From Rhabditoides inermis (Eukaryota > Nematoda > Chromadorea > Rhabditida > Rhabditidae), in contig CAWZYM010000271.1 of NCBI GenBank assembly GCA_963966185.1, positions 184,001 to 248,000 of the forward strand: 64,000 nt of DNA, read 5' to 3'. The notes beneath the pieces are model-generated. The model saw nothing but the letters and a program-made list of their open reading frames with translations, was not told the DNA's origin and ran no database searches. A program made the position numbers and the translations under genes. This document shows, one piece after another, positions 9,542 to 44,036 of this stretch (position 1 is its first letter; each line of letters begins with the position of its first letter).

Positions 9542-12500
9542 TCAGTATTGTGTTTTCTTCTCTTCTTCCGAATTTCGCAATGACGATTCGTCGAATTTGA
9601 GAACCTGCAAAGCGTTGTTTTTTTTATAATTCATTTTAATGCACTCACAGTCCACTCTGGAAGGCAAATGTCCTCGATTTTCGTGCTCCGCGCTACCCCC
9701 GTTCCTTCCAAAACGGCTTTCTGGAAAAAAGAAAAAAAGGTGGTCAGACACGGCTTAATGGTGCCCATGTGGCAAATGTATATCGAGAGAGAGAGAGAGA
9801 ATGAAAAAGGGAGAAAATAAAAAGAGAGAAAGAAAAAGAGAGGGGGGAGGGCGCGGACAGCGGAATAGCAGAAATTGGAATTTCGATATGTTAGAAAAAT
9901 TGGGTGTCCGTATAAGAGACAGTAAGGTCCCATATCTATTGATCGAGCCAAAAAAAAAACGGTGGATAGACACGATAGCGATACGATGTACATAAAATTC
10001 AAAGTGCCCAAGTGCCATGAACGCCCACCTCGGCACGATACACAGTGGTGTTGTCTCGCAACGTGTACGCCATCCAGAAGCCGAACGTCGACGCGGGAGC
10101 TGGAGTGGAGAGTGTATGGAATGGATAGAGTGAGCCTCGTGCGACTTGGATATAGCCTGCGCTAGAGCGATAGTTCCGATCTACCTCGCTCTCAGCTTGT
10201 TTACGGTGCTCTAACTAAAGTGGACAAAAATCCCAAATGATTGACTGAATTTACACAAGTTATGATTCGCAGGCACATTGCTACGGTAGCAAGGTTTCAG
10301 CAAAACACCTGACGTAGAGAGGATTTGAACCCGCGACATGAACCAGCCGAACAGATTGCTAGGCGAATCTCTTACCGGTTGCGCCATAGAGCCGATGAGT
10401 GCCATTCGCTAGTATTGAGATATCTAGTAGATTTGCGATCAATCAAAGACGGACTGTGCGAAGGAAAACCATTCATTTTCAGCTGAAACGTATGTTTTCG
10501 AAAACAATCAAATCGTCTCTCATGCTTGTGTCTCTTTATTGTCTACTTTTTTTCACAAAAAACACAAGCGCACAGTAGATTATCGCTCAATGAAAGGATC
10601 ATGCCACGTCCTCAATGGCGCAGTCGGTTAGATGTCAACCTAGCAATCTGCGTACTGCGCTCTGTCGCAGGTTCGAGTCCTGCTACCGCTCGTGTTTTAC
10701 TTTCTTTCAAATTTGACTGTGCTCTTAGTTACCGTATCACCCGTTCGTGGTCTGTTCCCCCATGGGGGAGATGGTGGGTCTTTTCAATTTTTTGTCAATT
10801 TTATCCAACTCTCATGTTTTGCGCGCTATTGCCGCGAGCTGACTTTCCGTCTTCCTTCTGATCTACCCCACAGCGCGCGGCTTATTGAGGGAATAGAGCT
10901 ATAGATCAGTGCGACTCACACGTGAGCAGCAGCGTGTCGCAGTAGGTCTGCGTGAGTGCTATGGTGGTCTCCTGCGCGAGCTTCGGTACGGCGAACACGG
11001 TCCACCTGCAGTTGTAATAATCTTTTTCTGCCATGAGATTTTGGAGACACAGTACCACCCACAACAAGAGATGTACAGTGTGGCAAATATTGAGCTGACC
11101 CTAGGCTATCTGGCTCCGTTGATACTATGTTTTGTCATAAATCGACGATTGCTATCGAATTTAATCAGCATAATCCATAAACTGATTGTTTATTTTTGAA
11201 CTACTCTCTCTGCTTTGTCAGTGTCTCATTGTTCGTAATCACATGCCCACCCTCTGTCCTGTAGATCAGTGAGCACGGCGGACGACCATGCCGTGTCCTC
11301 TCCCAGCGCTGCGATAGTGATGCTCTTGTTGGTGGTGTTTGAATCTGAACATGTGATGCAGTGCGTTCCACTCTCCCCCATCGCGTCCTCACACTTCTCG
11401 GCGAGGTAGTTGGTGGCGGCGAGGGTGAACGGCGCGCGGCTGTACCTAGACAATTGAAGGGTGTTTGGCAGTTTCGACGCAAATCGTTCACGACGAAGGG
11501 AACGGAGGGAAATTGATGATTGATTTACATTCAAACCAATTTTTTTTGTAGCCGCCAGCCACTACGCGTCATCGAATGTTGTGACATTTCGTCAAGAAAG
11601 GTGTTTGCGAGATGAAACAGACCGTGGACAATTTCATTTTCCGTAATCGTGATTAGGCCAGCTTAGCAGTAATGCGAACTCACCAGTACATCTTTTTCGT
11701 GATGTAGTCGCTGCGTCGAGCGTGCACGCAGATTCTATGGTGAGAAAGAGTGTAGAAAGGGGATCTCGAGCACCAGTACCTGTGCGATTGGGGATCTCGC
11801 AGTGCGTTTCTGTTGTTCTCGGGCCGCTTGTCGATCTCGTTCTCCAGTGCATCTTCCAACGCTTTTGTGGGCGCCAACAAATCGCGAATCGTCTTTTGAG
11901 GCATGGTGAAATACTTAAAGCTGTAAAATTGTGTAGTGATGAACTGACGCGTGTAGTATTATCGTATCTCAAAATATCGGCCGTAAATGAAGACTGTCGA
12001 TCGGCCGGTGGCATCCCGGTCGAATGTGGTGAGATTGAGCGGGTAGAAGATGCAACACGCGTGGTGGTGGTGTATCGTCACCATGTCTTCCGGCTGAAAA
12101 TCTCTCTGTCATTCATTGGTCCATCGCTCCACGTGAACACGATTCGTCTACCTCCATGTGTCTCACTTCGAACAGCTCCCGCAGTCTCGGATACTCGGCT
12201 AGTCGATTCAATGCAATAGCGGAATCAATGGCTGGCGTGCTGCGAGAAAAGATACACAGTGAGAGATGTCACGAGCATCTCACAGGTTGAGCTTCTGCGC
12301 AGCGTACAGCAGGAAGAAGGTTTCGAACAGCACATTGCCGAGGCCCTGGTTCTCGGTGATAGAGAGAAAGAAACCCGTACGTCACGTATTCGAATCTTTG
12401 AGAGGAGGTCTGCAGATGTTCATTAATCTGTTGTTGTTGGTTGTTCCCTTCTCCTGACTAGTAGGCAGGACGCCACCAATGGATACACTTTTATATGTTG

Positions 12501-13514
12501 AAGAAACAGGGGCGTTTAGCAGACACCCCCACTCGCAAAAACTCATTATTTAATATCTAGAAAAACACGTTGTCTATGGCAGGATTCGAACCGGCACAGT
12601 GAACCCTCGTCAGAAGCGTGAACACATCCACTGCGCTACGCTTGTTGAGTGCAATGGCAGCTGTTTCGAGAGATGCGCGAGAGGCAGCGAAAGTTTTGGC
12701 GGGAATCTGAAAGTTCGAAAAAAAAAGTTGTTTGCGTGAGTTCGGGTTTTGCCTTTCTTTCACTATTTTCGCGATCGAATTGTTGAAGAAGGACTCCGGG
12801 CGAAAAAGGCCGCGCCCCAGTGGCAAACTGGCGCATGTATTCGTGGCGAGACTAATTTCCCTGTTCACTACCGTGTCTCTATCGCTGGGTCAGCGCATGA
12901 TAGGCGCAGGGAAGCAGCGGCAGTGAGGGAGAGTGTGCGTGACCCACGCGGCTTCTTTCATCGTGTGCCAGCCGAACACTCAATCGATCAACAAAATGGC
13001 GCGAACTCGTCTTGTGGGGGTTTCGGCGATTGCGCCTGCCCAGCTGACCGGGGGCGATCTTGCAAAATGCCAAAATCTTGCGCCCAGTCTGACGGTCAAT
13101 AGTATTCGTACTGCCGAATAAAAATTGCTTATGCAGATTTTCGCGAGGAAATTTTTTTCTTTTGTAGATATATTCAATTCACGATTTTCTCCTAATATTG
13201 ACCCTTAATGTTGTTTTCCGTGGGGGCCTTCTTTAAATCAACCCCAGAATGTACATACATACCCTTAATGTTTGTCTCAATAATCGGCTTCTTCTCGAAT
13301 GCTCGAAAGCAAGGCGGTCGTTCATGGAATGTACTGTTTTTCTTGTCACGTACCTTGAGAAAGAATGGAGAACTTTGGAATACGAATATGATGACTTGTT
13401 CTGATTATCGTCAATCACTCACTATTTCACAATGTCGCTTACCTGGATAGTGATAAAGATGAGGTAGAAAGTAACAAAGATGATGAGCGATGAGTGAATC
13501 TTATTCGATCGCAT
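9542..13514 (-). CDS. GT11 alpha-1,2-fucosyltransferase-like gene, left palindrome copy
   Basis: Mirror copy of the gene at 17,071-21,042, with the same exons and apparently the same protein: a short signal-anchor exon starting at 13,514, GLGNVLFETF, ICVHARRSDY with the family's H-x-R-R-x-D core, TQTYCDTLLLT, STFGFWMAY and a stop at 9542. Family GT11 enzymes move fucose from GDP-fucose to a galactose acceptor in the Golgi lumen as type II membrane proteins. The two copies are transcribed outward from the palindrome centre and each converges on a RabGAP tail 290 bp downstream. Because the arms look identical, I cannot tell from sequence which copy is expressed, or whether both are. Confidence 0.8.
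10315..10395 (-). repeat. tRNA-like sequence with long variable region (mirror at about 20,190-20,270, +)
   Basis: Minus strand begins GGCTCTATGGCGCAACCGGT and ends with the B box GGGTTCAAATCC. The predicted anticodon arm contains CCTAGCAATCTG and is followed by a long variable stretch. The acceptor ends do not pair and the T stem is imperfect, so a pseudo-tRNA or tRNA-derived repeat is more likely than a functional tRNA. Confidence 0.55.
10607..10690 (+). repeat. tRNA-like sequence with long variable region (mirror at about 19,895-19,980, -)
   Basis: Contains TCAATGGCGCAGTCGGTTAG (A-box like) and a perfect T-arm, GCAGG-TTCGAGT-CCTGC. The anticodon region reads CCTAGCAATCTG, the same core as the tRNA-like sequence at 10,315-10,395, followed by a long variable segment. 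The acceptor stem is not complementary. Confidence 0.6.
12575..12660 (-). repeat. tRNA-like sequence in a GT11 intron (mirror at about 17,925-18,010, +)
   Basis: Minus strand reads AAGCGTAGCGCAGTGGAT, then a long variable stretch, then GCCGGTTCGAATCCTGCC (B box). It directly follows an open stretch that could be a small exon. It is not a convincing complete tRNA because the acceptor ends do not pair. Confidence 0.5.
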
Positions 13515-14922
13515 GGCCGCAAGTATTCGATTCACTAGTATGTTCCAGTTTCATTGGTCGTCGTTTCGCTTTCGAAAACCCGCGACAGATCGTTGTTTTG
13601 ATTAGACCAATACATATAGTTTTCTTGACTCTTCTCAATTTATTTGAAATGATCTCGCTGCCTACATCCTTAGGGCTCTAATAACGCATCTTTTTTCCGT
13701 TATGAGGTCGGTTTCATCAATCGGTTCACAATCATATTTAGAGGTACTCTCAAGTAAACTTAGTTGATTTGCACTGTTTTGAGAAAGAGAGCTTTAAGAA
13801 ACATTGAAGGAGGCAAGTGCCAACAGACATCATACCGATGCGAAATGATCAATTTTATTGAAATGTAGTTTTGCAACAACAAAAAAAAAACAACACTCAA
13901 ATCCAGTTGTAACATGAAATGCCGAATTATGTTGAGAGCTACCTGTTTGCACATTGATAACATTTCAGTCCTTTTCTGGATTGAATCTGAGACAAAAGTG
14001 CCAACCTACTACTTTTACTCGGTAGTATGTACTTTTCATAGATGATATCTGTCCCTTTTTGGAAAGTTCTCTCTCAAGTTTCATTTTCATTCACACTTCT
14101 AACACGCAGCAATGATACCGGCGCGCACTCGCAATTCGCCTCTCTCTCTCTCACTCACACACAGAAGGGGCGGGACCTACGCGATTGTTCGACGAGCTCC
14201 CGAGCGCTCGAGAGCACCCGACACAAATCTTACTACAAACTTGATCAATCTCAAAACAAGTCTTTGCGACTTTCCTTTTTTGGAGAGTGATTGTAATATC
14301 ATGTTCTATCAAGTGCTTATCGTGGTTTATGTACGAAATTTAGAGTGGTTTATTCTTTAAGCATTTTTTTGTGACAATTTCATTTAAAAAATGATGTTAT
14401 AACGATGAAAAGTTGATGGAAACATCAAATAATATCTATGAAGCCTGAAAACTAGAACTTTTTTTCATGAGTTCAAACTATTTTTTTTGCACCAAAAAAA
14501 TAGTTGATTTTTAATGCTTTGTGGGTAAAAAAGGAAGTTTCATCACAGTTGAGTGATACAATTTTGAGATGAAGTTCAATTTCTAGCACAAACTTAAGTC
14601 GTAGAAGCCAATAAACACATCTCTATGTGATACGCTCGAGTCAATAGTTATAGCCGAAATTTGTAAAGCGCGCCAATTCAAAATTCATTTTTTTTATTGC
14701 GGATCAATAAAATTGTCACTTAATTAAAGAAAAGAAGAGAGACTGTATAGCGGTTTTGAATGCAGTTATCATCTAGATTAAAATAAAAAAATTCAAAACA
14801 TAATACATGTGTAGAGACGGGCACGTGGAGGCAGATTGGGGTCAGATAGGCATAGGCGACAGTCTTTCGCAATGGGGATGTGTCGCGCGAGGGGTCACCC
14901 GAGATGAGTGAAGAGGGCCGCT
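13515..14922. other. Inner, gene-free part of the left arm
   Basis: About 1.4 kb upstream of the left GT11 copy, mirrored at 15,663-17,070. It must contain the GT11 promoter but I see no defined element. It is AT-rich apart from a GC-rich patch with CT repeats near 14,130-14,220. Open frames here are short and show no protein signature. Confidence 0.6.
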
Positions 14923-15466
14923 GTGTGTATGGTCAAGTTTGGGTGGACAAAGAAGACAATCCGATTGTATTGTACTCGAAAGAATCTACAATTCAGTCAA
15001 GGAGTAGAGGAAATGGACTGAAAATCTTTTCAAAATCAACCACTGCTCTCGAACAATCTTTCCTATCTCACAGAGTTTGCACTGTTTGGAATCAGTTACC
15101 AACTTCCATCGTTTGTGAAGACAATTCCAAAATATTCAAAACAAATCTGACGAACTATCTCATGAAAAATGTTCTGAAATCATATACAGCGAACTAGTAT
15201 ACTGACTGCACTTCACCGCGCAATGCTGCGCGTCTTCCTCAATTACAGTTAGCGGCACTACTCCACTATGTGGTAGCCACTCCACTCTGGGGGTGGTGCC
15301 GGGGTAGGCATCGGGGGCGCGGGTGCGGTCACTCTACTGCGGTCTGTCTCCCACGGCAGCAGCATCTATCCACCCAAATATTACGGTAGCATGTACTGTA
15401 CATTGTTGCATTTGCATCTTCGTTATTTATTGCTCCCGTGTATACCTATCCTAGTCGATTACGATA

Positions 15467-15470
<4 letters not shown>
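14923..15470 (+). mobile_element. 3' end of a CR1/jockey-like LINE in the palindrome spacer
   Basis: The frame ending at 15,197 encodes the typical C-terminal signature of LINE reverse transcriptases (FLSHRVCTVWNQLPTSIV, then a helical FKTNL-TNYL tail). About 270 bp of 3' untranslated sequence follow, leading straight into a TA microsatellite that could be the element's tail. It begins exactly where the palindrome arms stop matching. It supplies the part missing from the LINE at 3,206-5,757, though I cannot prove they were one copy. Confidence 0.8.

Positions 15471-15536
<66 letters not shown>
15470..15536. repeat. (TA)n microsatellite
   Basis: About 33 uninterrupted TA units in the palindrome spacer, next to the LINE 3' end. 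Perfect alternating TA readily extrudes a cruciform. Confidence 0.95.
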
Positions 15537-15537
<1 letters not shown>

Positions 15538-17070
15538 CACACGCAATCACAAAAAAATAGTAGCGGCTCGGAACGATTCACGCTCTACTCGATACTCGAT
15601 GTTTGCGTATTGGTTCGTTTATTTTGTAGGACTTTATAGGGTATATGTTAGGTATATGTTACAGCGGCCCTCTTCACTCATCTCGGGTGACCCCTCGCGC
15701 GACACATCCCCATTGCGAAAGACTGTCGCCTATGCCTATCTGACCCCAATCTGCCTCCACGTGCCCGTCTCTACACATGTATTATGTTTTGAATTTTTTT
15801 ATTTTAATCTAGATGATAACTGCATTCAAAACCGCTATACAGTCTCTCTTCTTTTCTTTAATTAAGTGACAATTTTATTGATCCGCAATAAAAAAAAATG
15901 AATTTTGAATTGGCGCGCTTTACAAATTTCGGCTATAACTATTGACTCGAGCGTATCACATAGAGATGTGTTTATTGGCTTCTACGACTTAAGTTTGTGC
16001 TAGAAATTGAACTTCATCTCAAAATTGTATCACTCAACTGTGATGAAACTTCCTTTTTTACCCACAAAGCATTAAAAATCAACTATTTTTTTGGTGCAAA
16101 AAAATAGTTTGAACTCATGAAAAAAAGTTCTAGTTTTCAGGCTTCATAGATATTATTTGATGTTTCCATCAACTTTTCATCGTTATAACATCATTTTTTA
16201 AATGAAATTGTCACAAAAAAATGCTTAAAGAATAAACCACTCTAAATTTCGTACATAAACCACGATAAGCACTTGATAGAACATGATATTACAATCACTC
16301 TCCAAAAAAGGAAAGTCGCAAAGACTTGTTTTGAGATTGATCAAGTTTGTAGTAAGATTTGTGTCGGGTGCTCTCGAGCGCTCGGGAGCTCGTCGAACAA
16401 TCGCGTAGGTCCCGCCCCTTCTGTGTGTGAGTGAGAGAGAGAGAGGCGAATTGCGAGTGCGCGCCGGTATCATTGCTGCGTGTTAGAAGTGTGAATGAAA
16501 ATGAAACTTGAGAGAGAACTTTCCAAAAAGGGACAGATATCATCTATGAAAAGTACATACTACCGAGTAAAAGTAGTAGGTTGGCACTTTTGTCTCAGAT
16601 TCAATCCAGAAAAGGACTGAAATGTTATCAATGTGCAAACAGGTAGCTCTCAACATAATTCGGCATTTCATGTTACAACTGGATTTGAGTGTTGTTTTTT
16701 TTTTGTTGTTGCAAAACTACATTTCAATAAAATTGATCATTTCGCATCGGTATGATGTCTGTTGGCACTTGCCTCCTTCAATGTTTCTTAAAGCTCTCTT
16801 TCTCAAAACAGTGCAAATCAACTAAGTTTACTTGAGAGTACCTCTAAATATGATTGTGAACCGATTGATGAAACCGACCTCATAACGGAAAAAAGATGCG
16901 TTATTAGAGCCCTAAGGATGTAGGCAGCGAGATCATTTCAAATAAATTGAGAAGAGTCAAGAAAACTATATGTATTGGTCTAATCAAAACAACGATCTGT
17001 CGCGGGTTTTCGAAAGCGAAACGACGACCAATGAAACTGGAACATACTAGTGAATCGAATACTTGCGGCC

Positions 17071-20000
17071 ATGCGATCGAATAAGATTCACTCATCGCTC
17101 ATCATCTTTGTTACTTTCTACCTCATCTTTATCACTATCCAGGTAAGCGACATTGTGAAATAGTGAGTGATTGACGATAATCAGAACAAGTCATCATATT
17201 CGTATTCCAAAGTTCTCCATTCTTTCTCAAGGTACGTGACAAGAAAAACAGTACATTCCATGAACGACCGCCTTGCTTTCGAGCATTCGAGAAGAAGCCG
17301 ATTATTGAGACAAACATTAAGGGTATGTATGTACATTCTGGGGTTGATTTAAAGAAGGCCCCCACGGAAAACAACATTAAGGGTCAATATTAGGAGAAAA
17401 TCGTGAATTGAATATATCTACAAAAGAAAAAAATTTCCTCGCGAAAATCTGCATAAGCAATTTTTATTCGGCAGTACGAATACTATTGACCGTCAGACTG
17501 GGCGCAAGATTTTGGCATTTTGCAAGATCGCCCCCGGTCAGCTGGGCAGGCGCAATCGCCGAAACCCCCACAAGACGAGTTCGCGCCATTTTGTTGATCG
17601 ATTGAGTGTTCGGCTGGCACACGATGAAAGAAGCCGCGTGGGTCACGCACACTCTCCCTCACTGCCGCTGCTTCCCTGCGCCTATCATGCGCTGACCCAG
17701 CGATAGAGACACGGTAGTGAACAGGGAAATTAGTCTCGCCACGAATACATGCGCCAGTTTGCCACTGGGGCGCGGCCTTTTTCGCCCGGAGTCCTTCTTC
17801 AACAATTCGATCGCGAAAATAGTGAAAGAAAGGCAAAACCCGAACTCACGCAAACAACTTTTTTTTTCGAACTTTCAGATTCCCGCCAAAACTTTCGCTG
17901 CCTCTCGCGCATCTCTCGAAACAGCTGCCATTGCACTCAACAAGCGTAGCGCAGTGGATGTGTTCACGCTTCTGACGAGGGTTCACTGTGCCGGTTCGAA
18001 TCCTGCCATAGACAACGTGTTTTTCTAGATATTAAATAATGAGTTTTTGCGAGTGGGGGTGTCTGCTAAACGCCCCTGTTTCTTCAACATATAAAAGTGT
18101 ATCCATTGGTGGCGTCCTGCCTACTAGTCAGGAGAAGGGAACAACCAACAACAACAGATTAATGAACATCTGCAGACCTCCTCTCAAAGATTCGAATACG
18201 TGACGTACGGGTTTCTTTCTCTCTATCACCGAGAACCAGGGCCTCGGCAATGTGCTGTTCGAAACCTTCTTCCTGCTGTACGCTGCGCAGAAGCTCAACC
18301 TGTGAGATGCTCGTGACATCTCTCACTGTGTATCTTTTCTCGCAGCACGCCAGCCATTGATTCCGCTATTGCATTGAATCGACTAGCCGAGTATCCGAGA
18401 CTGCGGGAGCTGTTCGAAGTGAGACACATGGAGGTAGACGAATCGTGTTCACGTGGAGCGATGGACCAATGAATGACAGAGAGATTTTCAGCCGGAAGAC
18501 ATGGTGACGATACACCACCACCACGCGTGTTGCATCTTCTACCCGCTCAATCTCACCACATTCGACCGGGATGCCACCGGCCGATCGACAGTCTTCATTT
18601 ACGGCCGATATTTTGAGATACGATAATACTACACGCGTCAGTTCATCACTACACAATTTTACAGCTTTAAGTATTTCACCATGCCTCAAAAGACGATTCG
18701 CGATTTGTTGGCGCCCACAAAAGCGTTGGAAGATGCACTGGAGAACGAGATCGACAAGCGGCCCGAGAACAACAGAAACGCACTGCGAGATCCCCAATCG
18801 CACAGGTACTGGTGCTCGAGATCCCCTTTCTACACTCTTTCTCACCATAGAATCTGCGTGCACGCTCGACGCAGCGACTACATCACGAAAAAGATGTACT
18901 GGTGAGTTCGCATTACTGCTAAGCTGGCCTAATCACGATTACGGAAAATGAAATTGTCCACGGTCTGTTTCATCTCGCAAACACCTTTCTTGACGAAATG
19001 TCACAACATTCGATGACGCGTAGTGGCTGGCGGCTACAAAAAAAATTGGTTTGAATGTAAATCAATCATCAATTTCCCTCCGTTCCCTTCGTCGTGAACG
19101 ATTTGCGTCGAAACTGCCAAACACCCTTCAATTGTCTAGGTACAGCCGCGCGCCGTTCACCCTCGCCGCCACCAACTACCTCGCCGAGAAGTGTGAGGAC
19201 GCGATGGGGGAGAGTGGAACGCACTGCATCACATGTTCAGATTCAAACACCACCAACAAGAGCATCACTATCGCAGCGCTGGGAGAGGACACGGCATGGT
19301 CGTCCGCCGTGCTCACTGATCTACAGGACAGAGGGTGGGCATGTGATTACGAACAATGAGACACTGACAAAGCAGAGAGAGTAGTTCAAAAATAAACAAT
19401 CAGTTTATGGATTATGCTGATTAAATTCGATAGCAATCGTCGATTTATGACAAAACATAGTATCAACGGAGCCAGATAGCCTAGGGTCAGCTCAATATTT
19501 GCCACACTGTACATCTCTTGTTGTGGGTGGTACTGTGTCTCCAAAATCTCATGGCAGAAAAAGATTATTACAACTGCAGGTGGACCGTGTTCGCCGTACC
19601 GAAGCTCGCGCAGGAGACCACCATAGCACTCACGCAGACCTACTGCGACACGCTGCTGCTCACGTGTGAGTCGCACTGATCTATAGCTCTATTCCCTCAA
19701 TAAGCCGCGCGCTGTGGGGTAGATCAGAAGGAAGACGGAAAGTCAGCTCGCGGCAATAGCGCGCAAAACATGAGAGTTGGATAAAATTGACAAAAAATTG
19801 AAAAGACCCACCATCTCCCCCATGGGGGAACAGACCACGAACGGGTGATACGGTAACTAAGAGCACAGTCAAATTTGAAAGAAAGTAAAACACGAGCGGT
19901 AGCAGGACTCGAACCTGCGACAGAGCGCAGTACGCAGATTGCTAGGTTGACATCTAACCGACTGCGCCATTGAGGACGTGGCATGATCCTTTCATTGAGC

Positions 20001-21042
20001 GATAATCTACTGTGCGCTTGTGTTTTTTGTGAAAAAAAGTAGACAATAAAGAGACACAAGCATGAGAGACGATTTGATTGTTTTCGAAAACATACGTTTC
20101 AGCTGAAAATGAATGGTTTTCCTTCGCACAGTCCGTCTTTGATTGATCGCAAATCTACTAGATATCTCAATACTAGCGAATGGCACTCATCGGCTCTATG
20201 GCGCAACCGGTAAGAGATTCGCCTAGCAATCTGTTCGGCTGGTTCATGTCGCGGGTTCAAATCCTCTCTACGTCAGGTGTTTTGCTGAAACCTTGCTACC
20301 GTAGCAATGTGCCTGCGAATCATAACTTGTGTAAATTCAGTCAATCATTTGGGATTTTTGTCCACTTTAGTTAGAGCACCGTAAACAAGCTGAGAGCGAG
20401 GTAGATCGGAACTATCGCTCTAGCGCAGGCTATATCCAAGTCGCACGAGGCTCACTCTATCCATTCCATACACTCTCCACTCCAGCTCCCGCGTCGACGT
20501 TCGGCTTCTGGATGGCGTACACGTTGCGAGACAACACCACTGTGTATCGTGCCGAGGTGGGCGTTCATGGCACTTGGGCACTTTGAATTTTATGTACATC
20601 GTATCGCTATCGTGTCTATCCACCGTTTTTTTTTGGCTCGATCAATAGATATGGGACCTTACTGTCTCTTATACGGACACCCAATTTTTCTAACATATCG
20701 AAATTCCAATTTCTGCTATTCCGCTGTCCGCGCCCTCCCCCCTCTCTTTTTCTTTCTCTCTTTTTATTTTCTCCCTTTTTCATTCTCTCTCTCTCTCTCG
20801 ATATACATTTGCCACATGGGCACCATTAAGCCGTGTCTGACCACCTTTTTTTCTTTTTTCCAGAAAGCCGTTTTGGAAGGAACGGGGGTAGCGCGGAGCA
20901 CGAAAATCGAGGACATTTGCCTTCCAGAGTGGACTGTGAGTGCATTAAAATGAATTATAAAAAAAACAACGCTTTGCAGGTTCTCAAATTCGACGAATCG
21001 TCATTGCGAAATTCGGAAGAAGAGAAGAAAACACAATACTGA
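17071..21042 (+). CDS. GT11 alpha-1,2-fucosyltransferase-like gene, right palindrome copy
   Basis: Exons supported by splice signals, phase and motifs: 17071-17142 (MRSNKIHSSLIIFVTFYLIF, a signal anchor), 17185-17231, probably one near 17,474, then 18240-18301 (GLGNVLFETF, the family's N-terminal nucleotide-binding motif), 18346-18418, from 18492, 18665-18805, 18851-18901 (ICVHARRSDY, with the H-x-R-R-x-D core of alpha-1,2-fucosyltransferases), 19140-19334, 19580-19665 (TQTYCDTLLLT), 20486-20556 (STFGFWMAY), 20864-20935 and 20980-21042 with stop TGA. From 18851 onward all junctions are in phase. The joint after 18492 (no clear GT donor before the stop near 18,620) and the exons between 17,232 and 18,240 are unresolved. 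Expected to be a Golgi type II membrane enzyme transferring fucose to galactose. It is convergent with the RabGAP gene, which ends at 21,327. Confidence 0.85.
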
Positions 21043-21326
21043 ATAAGTATATGATAAATGTTCATCGCATCCTTCTATCTACAAAATACACAACATTAGC
21101 CACATACAACCTCGTCAGTACACAATATCACAATCATCGAATGCTAGTTAGATGTACAACTCTTATGAAACCGGGGGGGGGGCACTAGGTATACACGTGT
21201 ACAGTTCAATCAGTACAAGTCTCGCAATATTACGCATATGCACATTTGGTGACGTCTAGTTAGTAAAGTACAACGCATGGACTTTGAGTCCATTGAAAAA
21301 TATGGGTGAGTTGAGTGTATAAACGT

Positions 21327-43594
<22,268 letters not shown>

Positions 43595-44036
43595 TGACGG
43601 CGCTGCCTAACCAAGCAATAAGTGATAACACAATTTGAAAGTCGAAAAAACATCTTAAGTAAACAAGCATTCCACGAAAAACCCGAACCCGCGCTAAAAA
43701 AACTGAAACATGTGTTCGGGGGCGGTGCTTGGAGCAGGCATGTTTGGAATTTGTAAAGCGGACCACAATAACAGTACCGAGAAAAAAAACGTGAGTTGCA
43801 GCGCTGCCTAGCTGCCTAGAAGTCATGCACTGCTTCGTTCTCAAAAAAACAACAACAGATGATTCGATTGACTTATCCTGTTCTCACCAACATTTCATGT
43901 ATGAATCAAACTGAAAAACAAACAAATTCATCATAAACACGCACATGCACCCATATCATTTGTTTTTTTTTTATTATTGTGATCAAAAACGTTTCGTATT
44001 TCTTTTATCAATGAATGCATGTACAAAAAACAGTTT

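Larger units (their letters stand above)
10165..10905. repeat. Intronic repeat in GT11 with two outward-facing tRNA-like sequences
   Basis: Lies in the GT11 intron before the STFGFWMAY exon. Its ends (GAGCGATAGTT-CGATCTACCTCGC near 10,165 and GATCTACCCCAC-GCGCG near 10,860) match a short continuous repeat at 34,737-34,935, so the middle is extra DNA relative to that copy. Two tRNA-like sequences occupy the middle: 10,315-10,395 on the minus strand and 10,607-10,690 on the plus strand. The mirror copy is at about 19,680-20,420. Confidence 0.6.
6985..14922. repeat. Left arm of the giant palindrome
   Basis: Reverse complement of 15,663-23,550. From about 8,220 to 14,922 the two arms look identical apart from homopolymer lengths (C run near 9,395; A run near 9,951): every long open frame here recurs with the same translation in the other arm, at coordinates summing to 30,579-30,585. 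The outer part, 6,985-8,220, is clearly more diverged and carries a left-arm-only GC-rich stretch of about 140 bp near 7,150-7,300 made of GAGCCGCGCGCG-type units. The outer kilobase has no gene; it resembles old repeat DNA, including a hairpin of the GATCGGCGC/GCGCCGATC type near 7,545. Confidence 0.93.

Noticed and set aside
10526..10861. Open frame spanning the GT11 intronic element, duplicated in both arms
   Set aside because: It crosses a tRNA-like sequence and repeat ends and lies inside a well-supported intron; duplication only reflects the palindrome.
13490..14360. Several short frames conserved between palindrome arms
   Set aside because: Identity between arms applies to all DNA there, so it is not evidence for coding; no motifs, codon pattern or splice context.
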